Shown in pieces: positions 37,393 through 45,459 of a stretch of 64,000 bases of DNA. The number at the start of each line of letters is the position of its first letter. Within the stretch, counting starts at the first letter, position 1. Location of the stretch: positions 1 through 64,000 of the forward strand of contig CBIHLM010000013.1 in NCBI GenBank assembly GCA_966210515.1, written 5' to 3'. The notes under the pieces were generated by a model. That model saw only the letters and a list, made by a program, of their open reading frames with translations. It made no database searches and was not told the origin of the DNA. The stretch comes from Paradesertivirga sp966210515 (GTDB lineage: Bacteria > Bacteroidota > Bacteroidia > Sphingobacteriales > Sphingobacteriaceae). The position numbers were made by a program, and so were the translations under genes.

Positions 37393-38413
37393 ACCTATTT
37401 TAGGAATTACTATGGGAGACCCGGCGAGTATCGGGCCCGAAATTGCGATAAAAGCATTATTGCAGGATAAAATTTATGCCATCTGTAAACCCATCCTCGT
37501 TGGCGATGCAGGTGTGTTTAATGCCATTATCGACCGCTTGAATCTTAAAGCTATTATTAATCCTGTTAAAGAAGTTAAAGATGCAAAATTTCAGCTAGGA
37601 ACCATTGATGTGCTTGATTTACAGAATGTAGATCTGGATCAGCTGAAGTTTGGCGAGATCTCGGCAATGGCTGGTAAAGCTTCTTTTGAGGCTGTAAAAA
37701 GAGTAATTGAACTTGCTCTTGAAGGGGAGCTTGACGGCACCGTAACCGGTCCAATTAATAAGAAGTCAATCAATGAAGCGGGGTATAATTTTGCAGGTCA
37801 CACTGAGATTTACGCTCAATATACCGGAACGAAAAAATATGCGATGCTGCTTGTAGAGGATAACATGAAAGTCATTCACGTTTCTACGCACGTATCACTT
37901 CGTCAGGCTTGTGATCTGGTTAAAAAGGACCGGATAGTAGAAGTAGTAGATTTGCTGCATAACGGCTTGATCAGTTTAGGAGAAACAAATCTTAAAATCG
38001 GAATTGCGGGACTAAATCCGCACGCAGGTGATTCTGGTCTTTTCGGAACAGAAGATGATGAAGAAATTCTTCCTGCTGTTGAAGAGGCAAGACGTCGGGG
38101 TTACGATGTTGAGGGCCCTGTTCCCGCCGATACGATGTTTTCAAAAGCGGCCACGGGGTATTTTGGTGGTGTAGTTGCGATGTATCACGATCAGGGTCAT
38201 ATTCCATTTAAGCTGACAGGATTTAAATGGAATGCTGATAAGCAGCAAATGGATAGCGTAAAAGGCGTAAACATCACCATGGGTTTACCAATTATTCGTA
38301 CTTCGGTAGATCACGGAACAGCATTTGAAATCGCCGGAAAAGGCGTTGCGAGTCCGGATGCAATGGTTTTAGCAATAGAATCTGCGGTGCAGCTTTCTAA
38401 ATATAAAAAATAG
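37382..38413 (+). CDS. PdxA-family 4-phospho-sugar-acid dehydrogenase (PdxA2-like)
   Basis: This 343-residue NAD-dependent oxidative decarboxylase has metal-binding histidine blocks GHTEIYAQ, GLNPHAGDSGLFG and YHDQGHIPFK. The N-terminus ILGITMGDPASIGPEIA is diagnostic. The classical enzyme acts on 4-phosphohydroxythreonine in vitamin B6 synthesis. The PdxA2 branch instead converts threonate or erythronate 4-phosphate to dihydroxyacetone phosphate and CO2, and is found next to DUF1537 kinases. Because such a kinase gene follows at once, the catabolic role is much more likely here. Confidence 0.85.
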   Translation: MQDKPILGITMGDPASIGPEIAIKALLQDKIYAICKPILVGDAGVFNAIIDRLNLKAIINPVKEVKDAKFQLGTIDVLDLQNVDLDQLKFGEISAMAGKASFEAVKRVIELALEGELDGTVTGPINKKSINEAGYNFAGHTEIYAQYTGTKKYAMLLVEDNMKVIHVSTHVSLRQACDLVKKDRIVEVVDLLHNGLISLGETNLKIGIAGLNPHAGDSGLFGTEDDEEILPAVEEARRRGYDVEGPVPADTMFSKAATGYFGGVVAMYHDQGHIPFKLTGFKWNADKQQMDSVKGVNITMGLPIIRTSVDHGTAFEIAGKGVASPDAMVLAIESAVQLSKYKK

Positions 38414-38421
38414 ATTAATTG

Positions 38422-39579
38422 ATGATTGCAGTAATCGCTGATGATTTAACCGGTGCGGCAGAAATTGGTGGAATAGGGTTAAACCATGGGTTTAAAGTCG
38501 AAATTTGTACCCGGGTGAATCTTTCCTCGGATGCCGATTTATTGATTATTGCTACCGATACGCGCTCAAAATCAGAAGCTGAGGCTGTTGCAACGATGGA
38601 GCAAATAACCAAAGATCTTTTGCAGTTTAATCCTTTCTTTATATTCAAAAAGGTAGACTCTGTTCTCAGGGGATACGTAGCCTCCGAGATTTCTGCTCAC
38701 TTAGGTGTCCTGGGATTGAAAAAGGCTTTGTTGGTTCCGGCTAATCCTGCTTTGGGACGAACTATAGAAAACGGCGTTTATCTGATTTACGGAACTCCAA
38801 TTTCTGAAACGTCCTTTTCAGCTGATCCGGAGTTTCCTGCAAAGGATTCGGATGTTCTGAAATTACTAAAAGCAAGCGCAGGCGTTCATGTTCGAAGATA
38901 TTCAAACTCTGCACTCGAAAACGGAATAACGGTCGCTGAGGCAAAGTCGGAAGAAGATTTAGATCAATGGGCTCAGATCGATCTGAAAGATGTTTTTCTG
39001 GCAGGAGCCTCCGGATTTTTCAAGGCGGTGTTGAAGACCGCTGATTTAATATCGGAATCTCAATCCCATAATAATGGAGTACCTGGCGGAACTACACTGT
39101 ATGTGATTGGCAGTGCCTTTGCTAAAAGTGCGGACTGGGTGAAAGAGCTCCAAAACGCCGGAGCGCCCGTAAGCTATTTGCAAGGTTCGATCATAGATGG
39201 TAAAAGCGATGAGGATCAGTTTGATGCTTATTGTAATTCAATTTGTAATTTGCTAAATGGAAACGGGAAAGCAATTATTGCGATAGATCCTCAGACTGTT
39301 GGTTCTGCGAGTGCGTCAGAGCTTAGAGGCATCATGGCTTCCGTTGTAAAACATGTGTCTACAAAAGTACAGATTAATGAACTCGTAATTGAAGGCGGAT
39401 CAACGGCTTCGGCTGTTTTAAACGAGCTTAAGATCAGAATATTAGAGCCTGTACATCAATACGCAACCGGAGTAATCCGATGTAAAGTCACGGGGACCGA
39501 ACATTTATATGTAACATTAAAACCAGGTAGTTATAACTGGCCAAACCAAGTTTTAAGTTTTTTGAACTTTAAAACTTAA
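38422..39579 (+). CDS. Four-carbon acid sugar kinase (DUF1537 family)
   Basis: This 385-residue kinase starts at ATG 38422; the in-frame TTG three bases earlier is less likely. The N-terminal substrate domain begins IAVIADDLTGAAEIGG, carrying the family's DDLTGA signature, and KKVDSVLRG follows. The C-terminal nucleotide-binding domain has LVIEGGSTASAVLNEL and KVTGTEHLYVTLKPGS. Characterised members phosphorylate D-threonate, L-threonate, D-erythronate or 3-oxo-isoapionate. The adjacent PdxA-like enzyme would take the product to dihydroxyacetone phosphate, which points to threonate or erythronate. Confidence 0.88.
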   Translation: MIAVIADDLTGAAEIGGIGLNHGFKVEICTRVNLSSDADLLIIATDTRSKSEAEAVATMEQITKDLLQFNPFFIFKKVDSVLRGYVASEISAHLGVLGLKKALLVPANPALGRTIENGVYLIYGTPISETSFSADPEFPAKDSDVLKLLKASAGVHVRRYSNSALENGITVAEAKSEEDLDQWAQIDLKDVFLAGASGFFKAVLKTADLISESQSHNNGVPGGTTLYVIGSAFAKSADWVKELQNAGAPVSYLQGSIIDGKSDEDQFDAYCNSICNLLNGNGKAIIAIDPQTVGSASASELRGIMASVVKHVSTKVQINELVIEGGSTASAVLNELKIRILEPVHQYATGVIRCKVTGTEHLYVTLKPGSYNWPNQVLSFLNFKT

Positions 39580-39592
39580 ACTAACCATTTGT

Positions 39593-41191
39593 ATGGATAA
39601 ATCTCTTTTAAGTGTAGTCGACTACATCATTATTATTATTGTATTGCTCATAACATTGTATTTTGGTTTCAGATTTTCACGTAATCAGAATACAACCCAA
39701 ACGTATTTTGCTGCCCACGGCAGGGTCCCCACCTGGGCAATTGGCATGTCTCTTTTAGCTACATTAATCAGTAGTGTTACATTTTTGGGCTACCCTGGCG
39801 AAGGTTATTCTTCGAACTGGATTTTGCTTGTACAGGGCTTAATGGTGCCTATCGTTCTAATGGGAACAATCTGGTTTATTGTGCCGCTGTATCGAAAAGT
39901 AATTGGCTTGAGTACCTACGAATATTTTGAAAAACGTTTTGGTCCTGTTGCAAGATATTACAGCTCCATTGCTTTCGTTCTTCGCCAGTTCTCCGGGATG
40001 GGAACAGTGTTTTACCTCCTGGCGATAGCAATATCAAGTATGACAGGGGGTAATCCTTTTGTAATCATCGCAGTAGTGGGTTTTATAATTATTGTGGTTA
40101 ACCTTATGGGAGGAATTGAGGCTGTTATATGGCTCGATGTTTTCCAGGGCTTTATGCTTTTCGCCAGTGGTATTCTTTGTCTGTTGGTTATACTGTTTTC
40201 TGTTGATGGGGGGCCGGCTGCGGTTTGGAACATTGCAGAGGCTAAGGGGCGAACGGGGTTTGGTCCTTATGATGTTGATTTTACCCGTTTAACATTCATT
40301 GTAATGGTTATTAACGGTGCATTTTATGCCATCCAAAAATATGGAACAGACCAAACCGTTGTTCAACGATATTTGACTGCGAGAAGCGATAAATCTGCCA
40401 TTCGTGCCTCGATGATGGGTATATTGCTTACTGTTCCGGTGTGGACTATGTTTATGTTTATCGGCACCGCCTTGTTTGTGCTTTACCAGCAACAGCCTCT
40501 TCCCGAGGGAACTCGTCCGGATGCCGTTTTTCCATATTTTATCATGACCAACCTTCCGACCGGAGTTATCGGATTTATCCTTGCTGCCATGATCTCTGCT
40601 GCGATATGCAGTTTAAGCGCCGATTTAAATTCTCTGGCCGCTGTTGGAATTGAAGATTATTACAAGAAATTAAAGCCGAAAAATGCAGACATACAATATT
40701 TAAAGGTTAGTAAAATATTGGTGGTTATATCAGGCTTGATTTCGATCGGTATCGGTGCTATTTATATCAACCTGGGCAACGAAGGAATTTTAGGGATAAT
40801 CTTCACTCTTTATGCTATTTTCTCCGGCGGTATTGTGGGTATTTTTCTTTTAGGATTATTTAGCGCAAGAGCCAACCGGCAGGGAATAAACATTGCGATT
40901 GTTGTTTGTGTGATTTTTACCGCTTACGCCTTTTTAACTTCTACTAAATTCAACTTTGGCGATACAGAGTTACTATTAATAGACTTTGGTGCATACAATT
41001 TCACACACAATAAGCTCATGTTAGGAGTTTACAGTCACTTAGTTATAATCGTTGTTGGGTATGTTGCCAGTCTTTTCTTTCCTAAACCGAAGTTGGATAA
41101 GTTTTTACTTTACAGCGGTTGGAGCGAAGCCAGAAAAGAACGAAAGGCAGAAGAGCGGCTACGTATTGAAACTGACGAGATTCCAAAATAG
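39593..41191 (+). CDS. Sodium:solute symporter family transporter
   Basis: This 532-residue inner-membrane protein has about 13-14 hydrophobic segments and SSS-family signatures: TYFAAHGRVPTWAIGMSLLATLISSVTFLGYPGEGY near the N-terminus and QKYGTDQTVVQRYLTARSDKSA in the middle. It would import a sugar or sugar acid with Na+. Placement right after the sugar-acid kinase suggests it carries that pathway's substrate. A second, distinct SSS transporter is at 56645. It has a soluble, charged C-terminal tail (about 35 residues). Confidence 0.9.
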   Translation: MDKSLLSVVDYIIIIIVLLITLYFGFRFSRNQNTTQTYFAAHGRVPTWAIGMSLLATLISSVTFLGYPGEGYSSNWILLVQGLMVPIVLMGTIWFIVPLYRKVIGLSTYEYFEKRFGPVARYYSSIAFVLRQFSGMGTVFYLLAIAISSMTGGNPFVIIAVVGFIIIVVNLMGGIEAVIWLDVFQGFMLFASGILCLLVILFSVDGGPAAVWNIAEAKGRTGFGPYDVDFTRLTFIVMVINGAFYAIQKYGTDQTVVQRYLTARSDKSAIRASMMGILLTVPVWTMFMFIGTALFVLYQQQPLPEGTRPDAVFPYFIMTNLPTGVIGFILAAMISAAICSLSADLNSLAAVGIEDYYKKLKPKNADIQYLKVSKILVVISGLISIGIGAIYINLGNEGILGIIFTLYAIFSGGIVGIFLLGLFSARANRQGINIAIVVCVIFTAYAFLTSTKFNFGDTELLLIDFGAYNFTHNKLMLGVYSHLVIIVVGYVASLFFPKPKLDKFLLYSGWSEARKERKAEERLRIETDEIPK

Positions 41192-41198
41192 ATCATCT

Positions 41199-42590
41199 AT
41201 GAAGAGATTAATTGTTTTAAGTTACTTTTTATCTATAGTTGGTTTTTCTTTTGGACAAACCTCTGATGATGCCTTTAAGAAGCCATTAAAAGATGTCATC
41301 GCACAAATTGAAACCCAGTTTAAGATTAAAATCCGTTATCCCGAAGATTTGGTCAAGGATCGTATGGTTACATACGCAGGCTGGAGATTCCGCCCGGATC
41401 TAGAGGAAACACTAAACAACGTTTTATCGTCTCAGGATATAACCTTTGCCAAAGAAGGTGAGGGGAGATACAAATTACAAAGCTTTCAATATCATCTAAA
41501 AACACCATTGCAGGGCAAGCAGCAGCTTGATTTTCTGTCGACTTTTTATAGTGATACAAAAAGCTGGGAAAAGCGTAAGCAGGAATTAAAGTCCTGTATG
41601 TGGGAGGCATTAAAGCTTTCTCCGTTGCCGGCAAAACCGAAGAGCAAACCGATTATCAGTAATAAAAGAAAGTTCGATGGCTATACAGTTGAAAATGTAG
41701 CTCTGGAAGTTTTGCCCGGTTTATATGTAAGTGGCTCACTTTATAAGCCCTTAAATCCAAAAGGAAAAATCCCTGTGATTTTAAATCCTGACGGGCATTT
41801 CGGCGATGGTCGTTATCGTGCTGATGCACAATACAGGTGTGCAATGCAGGCCCGAATGGGGGCGATGGCTTTTAGTTATGATCTGTTTGCCTGGGGAGAG
41901 TCTTTATTACAATTTAAACCGGAAGATCATAGACGTGCCCTGGCACAAACTATTCAGTTTTTAAATAGCGAACGTATTCTGGATTGGATGTTATCATTCA
42001 AAAACGCCGATCCTAAACGTGTGGCGATTACAGGCGGGTCCGGCGGCGGAAGTCAGACCATGTTGGTAACAGCGCTTGATGATCGGATCACATTGAGCGT
42101 TCCGGTCGTTATGCTTTCATCTTACCACAGTGGCGGTTGCCCTTGCGAAAGCGGAATGGGTGTTCACTTATGTGGCGGCGGAACAAACAATGCAGAGATT
42201 GCAGCTATGGCTGCACCGCGACCTCAGTTGGCTATTTCGGATGGCAAAGACTGGACGCAGCAGGTGCCTCAGGTCGAATTTCCTTTCGTTCAAAGAGTTT
42301 ATAGTTTTTATGGCAAAGCCGATGCTGTTAAAAACGTTCATCTAGCAACCGAAGGGCATGATTACGGCGCGAATAAACGCCTCGCTTTATATAGTTTTTT
42401 AGCAAAGCATTTTAAGCTGGATTTGAAAAAGGTTCAGGATAAATCAGGCAAAATTGATGAGTCGACAGTAATGATTGAGAAATTCCCGGCAATGTACGTT
42501 TTTGGCGAAAAAGGTGAAAAACTACCCTCAAATGCGATCAGAAGTTTTGAGGAATTAGAGAGGGTATTCGCTAACAGCACTAAAAAATAA
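41199..42590 (+). CDS. STN-like domain fused to a secreted alpha/beta-hydrolase esterase
   Basis: This 463-residue protein starts at ATG 41199, 7 bp after the transporter stop; a longer frame from 41052 overlaps that gene. A signal peptide ends at FGQ. Residues about 25-95 (KPLKDVIAQIETQFKIKIRY, DLEETLNNVLSSQDITF) resemble the short N-terminal domain of TonB receptors and secretins. The hydrolase follows, with the nucleophile elbow ITGGSGGGSQT (Ser281) and His in EGHDYG. A Cys-rich loop (GGCPCESGMGVHLCGGG) lies near the active site. It resembles acetyl-xylan-esterase-type enzymes, so an acetyl or methyl esterase of pectin is likely. Confidence 0.72.
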   Translation: MKRLIVLSYFLSIVGFSFGQTSDDAFKKPLKDVIAQIETQFKIKIRYPEDLVKDRMVTYAGWRFRPDLEETLNNVLSSQDITFAKEGEGRYKLQSFQYHLKTPLQGKQQLDFLSTFYSDTKSWEKRKQELKSCMWEALKLSPLPAKPKSKPIISNKRKFDGYTVENVALEVLPGLYVSGSLYKPLNPKGKIPVILNPDGHFGDGRYRADAQYRCAMQARMGAMAFSYDLFAWGESLLQFKPEDHRRALAQTIQFLNSERILDWMLSFKNADPKRVAITGGSGGGSQTMLVTALDDRITLSVPVVMLSSYHSGGCPCESGMGVHLCGGGTNNAEIAAMAAPRPQLAISDGKDWTQQVPQVEFPFVQRVYSFYGKADAVKNVHLATEGHDYGANKRLALYSFLAKHFKLDLKKVQDKSGKIDESTVMIEKFPAMYVFGEKGEKLPSNAIRSFEELERVFANSTKK

Positions 42591-42592
42591 TC

Positions 42593-43486
42593 ATGCAAAG
42601 CAGAAGAGAATTTTTAAGAAGTGCAGCTTTATTAACCGGGGGCTTATGCATTCCCAGCAGCTTTGTTTGGGCATTTGATAAAAAGCAACGTTATAAAATC
42701 GCAGTTATCGATCTGATGATTTTAAAACGTCAGAAATTAAGCGCTTTGCCTTTGGCGAAAGAATTAGGCGCCGACGGGCTTGAAGTCGATATGGGAGGCT
42801 TAGGCAACAGAGACACTTTTGATAACCAATTAGCAAAGCCCGAGGTTTTACAGCAATATATTGATAAAGCCAGGGAACTAAATCTCGAAATCTGCTCTTT
42901 AGCGATGACCGGATTTTACGCCCAATCGTTTGCAACTCGACCAACCTATCAACGTATGGTGCAGGATTGTATAGATACCATGAAAGCGTTAAACGTCAAA
43001 GTGGCCTTTCTGCCTCTTGGGATACAGGGAGATCTGGTTAAAAATCCTGAATTGCGTCCGGCCATCGTAGAACGGCTCAAAGTCGTCGGAAAGATGGCTA
43101 AAAAGGCGGGAGTAGTTATTGGGATAGAAACTGCGCTGGATGCAAAAGGAGAGAAGCAATTATTGAAAGATATTGATTGCTCTGCTATAAAAATCTATTT
43201 TAATTTCTCTAACCCGCTTAAGGCGGGACGTGATTTGCATCAGGAGCTTAGAATACTGGGCAGAAAGCGAATTTGTATGATTCATTGTACTGATGAAGAC
43301 GGTGTTTGGCTGGAAAACAATACTCGTCTGGATATGCGAAAAGTGAAACAAACTTTGGATGATATGCGCTGGAAAGGCTGGCTGGTTATTGAACGCTCAA
43401 GAGACCAAACCGATCCGACAAATGTGAGGAGGAATTTCTCAGCAAATACGGCTTATATGAAAAAGATTTTTCAATCTGGTAATTGA
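42593..43486 (+). CDS. Exported sugar phosphate isomerase/epimerase-like TIM barrel
   Basis: This 297-residue protein has a Tat-type signal (SRREFLRSAALLTGG) followed by a xylose-isomerase-like TIM barrel: LAKELGADGLEVDMGGLG, KKAGVVIGIETALDAKG, MIHCTDEDGVWLEN and WLVIERSRD. Export through Tat suggests it folds with a metal before leaving the cytoplasm. Family members include isomerases, epimerases and 3-keto-sugar enzymes; the exact reaction cannot be told. The gene starts 3 bp after the esterase stop. Confidence 0.8.
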   Translation: MQSRREFLRSAALLTGGLCIPSSFVWAFDKKQRYKIAVIDLMILKRQKLSALPLAKELGADGLEVDMGGLGNRDTFDNQLAKPEVLQQYIDKARELNLEICSLAMTGFYAQSFATRPTYQRMVQDCIDTMKALNVKVAFLPLGIQGDLVKNPELRPAIVERLKVVGKMAKKAGVVIGIETALDAKGEKQLLKDIDCSAIKIYFNFSNPLKAGRDLHQELRILGRKRICMIHCTDEDGVWLENNTRLDMRKVKQTLDDMRWKGWLVIERSRDQTDPTNVRRNFSANTAYMKKIFQSGN

Positions 43487-43522
43487 TAATAGGCTGATTA
43501 ATTGTTTGAAAAAGCTTATCGA

Positions 43523-45232
43523 ATGAGTCCTTTAAAAAGATTTCCACTAATATTTTCTCCTTATATACTCTGTTTGCTGCTGGTATTAGATGATTCCAAA
43601 TCTGGTGCTCAACATAAAAACGAATCATCTGGAAAGCCTGCTTCTGTTGCTTTTGAGGTTCTATCCCCTGGTTATAAAAGCTATCGTTTAAGCCAATTCA
43701 ATAATGTCTTTGTTGATAGTAAACATAGTATTGTTAAGGTCGCAGCTGAACTTGAGGGCTTAACTGGTGTGCAGCTTTCTTATAGTAACGGGGAAGTGAA
43801 AAAAGGAGCACTTAACGTGAAATTTAATCGGGAAAGCCATTTACTAGTTGGTGTTTTCAGAGATTCTGTAACTGATAAAAGTTTGTCTTACCTGACATCA
43901 ATTAATTTTGGAAAGGGGAAATTGACTAAGAAACCTCTCATAAAAAATGCGGTTACCATTACTGGATTACCCTCTGTAGATGTGTATGAAGTGTGCTATG
44001 CCAAAGGTAAACATCAAATAAAATGGGAACCTGGTCTATTTGTTTTTCTTGGCGCTGTTTCGCCAACATATAAAATTGTAAACGCTAATGCAAAATTGCC
44101 GGATGGACGATTGTGGGAGCCTTTCATTATAGAAGGTTTTGTAAATGAAAAGCCTCTATTTGAAATTATAGGTGGGTCAGATAATCCTGTAATTAGTGAA
44201 GGCATGCCCGGAACAGAAGGGATACAAGGCGGTTTTGAAGGGGGAGCTTGTGTTAAAATAGGAGACACCTATCATATGTTTCCAACGGAAAGAGCCGGGG
44301 AAAAAGGCATTGACTATTATTATGATCGGGTGAAAACCCGCATAGGCCACTGGACAAGTAAGGATGCTATTCATTGGAAAAGGCAATCTACAATTTACCA
44401 GGCCAGTGGCAATTATGCACTCGTTCCGGAGGACAATCCAATGAACGACAGACGTGGCGCTATCTGGTCGTATATGCCGGTTTTTAATAAGGAAGCAAAT
44501 AGGTGGTATGGATATTATTTGGCCTATACCGTTGATAAAGCTATTGCCCCTAATCATTCTTTTGGTAGAATTTGGCGCTGCGAATCACTAAAAGATGGTT
44601 ACGAAGGTATTGCAGGGCCATATAAAGACTGTGGGATTATAATGGAACCCGGTATGGACTCTCAGTTATGGGAAGGACGCCAGGGTGTTGATTCGTTCTT
44701 TCCATATAAAGTAGGGAATGAATGGCTGGCTTTTTACGGAGGTGCTTATCCGTATAAAAAGAGGGAGGATTACCCTGATAAGTCAGGAAAGGGTTGGTTT
44801 GTCGGGCTAGCAAAATCTAAAACAATGGAAGGTCCATGGACAAGACTGGATACAATAATTAATCCAGTTACATCAATTCATCCCTGGTTTATTGAAAATC
44901 CAATTGTATACCAGTTACCTAACGGGATGTTTATAACTATTTTTGATGGCGGACCGGAAGCCTGGGGTCATCATTTACCCAATATGATTGGTTACTCTCT
45001 TTCAAATGATGGGTATAAATGGTCAGAAGCTCATTATTTGCCTATTGAAACAAAAGTGAAAAAGTGGTGGAATGTAATGAGGACTCCCTTATGTTTAATT
45101 CCGGAAGGTAACGATATCTACACTGTAATGTATGCCGCTATAACTTCCGAACGGTTTCATCCAATGGGTATGGTTAAAATAAAGTTAAATACGACTCTGT
45201 TAAACAGCAAAGCAGCATCTTTGAAAAATTGA
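43523..45232 (+). CDS. Secreted five-bladed-propeller glycoside hydrolase (GH43/GH32-like)
   Basis: This 569-residue protein starts at ATG 43523 rather than TTG 43502, giving a signal peptide that ends near GAQ. About 150 residues of beta-sandwich precede a propeller (from about residue 225) with EGGACVKIGDTYHMFPTER, RRGAIWSYMPVFNKEANRWYGYY, PWFIENPIVYQLPNGMFITIFDGG and MRTPLCLIPEG. The repeated acidic-aromatic blade pattern is that of GH43, GH32 or GH117-like enzymes, but the family cannot be fixed by eye. It ends the long operon; no T-rich terminator follows, only a weak hairpin at 45261-45289. Confidence 0.65.
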   Translation: MSPLKRFPLIFSPYILCLLLVLDDSKSGAQHKNESSGKPASVAFEVLSPGYKSYRLSQFNNVFVDSKHSIVKVAAELEGLTGVQLSYSNGEVKKGALNVKFNRESHLLVGVFRDSVTDKSLSYLTSINFGKGKLTKKPLIKNAVTITGLPSVDVYEVCYAKGKHQIKWEPGLFVFLGAVSPTYKIVNANAKLPDGRLWEPFIIEGFVNEKPLFEIIGGSDNPVISEGMPGTEGIQGGFEGGACVKIGDTYHMFPTERAGEKGIDYYYDRVKTRIGHWTSKDAIHWKRQSTIYQASGNYALVPEDNPMNDRRGAIWSYMPVFNKEANRWYGYYLAYTVDKAIAPNHSFGRIWRCESLKDGYEGIAGPYKDCGIIMEPGMDSQLWEGRQGVDSFFPYKVGNEWLAFYGGAYPYKKREDYPDKSGKGWFVGLAKSKTMEGPWTRLDTIINPVTSIHPWFIENPIVYQLPNGMFITIFDGGPEAWGHHLPNMIGYSLSNDGYKWSEAHYLPIETKVKKWWNVMRTPLCLIPEGNDIYTVMYAAITSERFHPMGMVKIKLNTTLLNSKAASLKN

Positions 45233-45312
45233 TTAGGACCCTAAAACGTTTATTGAAAAGAAGCAATTCTAGCTATTTAGTTATTGCTTGATATAGATGA
45301 ACCCGGGATAAC

Positions 45313-45371
45313 ATCCTACAATACCTTGAGAACTTGGTATAAAAAAACACTGCCTCCTCCCTATATTTTTG
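45313..45371 (+). promoter_or_regulatory. Regulated promoter of the last operon
   Basis: Half-sites ATCCTAC (45313-45319) and TTGGTAT (45334-45340) are 21 bp apart, and the -7 box TATTTTTG is at 45364-45371. The distances match those at 203, 7458 and 13519 exactly. The leader to the GH78 start is about 80 bp. Confidence 0.55.
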
Positions 45372-45459
45372 TATAGAAGCTAACCAATCTGGAATATTTA
45401 AGCATTTTTTGAGATTTTCCTTTATCCAAATTGTTTGGTTTAAGCTTTGTTTTTAGAAC

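Noticed and set aside
37382..38413. PdxA-like gene as a vitamin B6 biosynthesis gene
   Set aside because: The adjacent DUF1537 kinase and sugar-acid genes fit the catabolic PdxA2 branch better.
43502..43522. TTG start for the propeller hydrolase
   Set aside because: The seven extra residues precede a normal signal peptide that begins at ATG 43523.
45261..45289. Hairpin after the last gene of the long operon as a terminator
   Set aside because: The stem is only 7 bp with a 15-base loop and no T-run follows.
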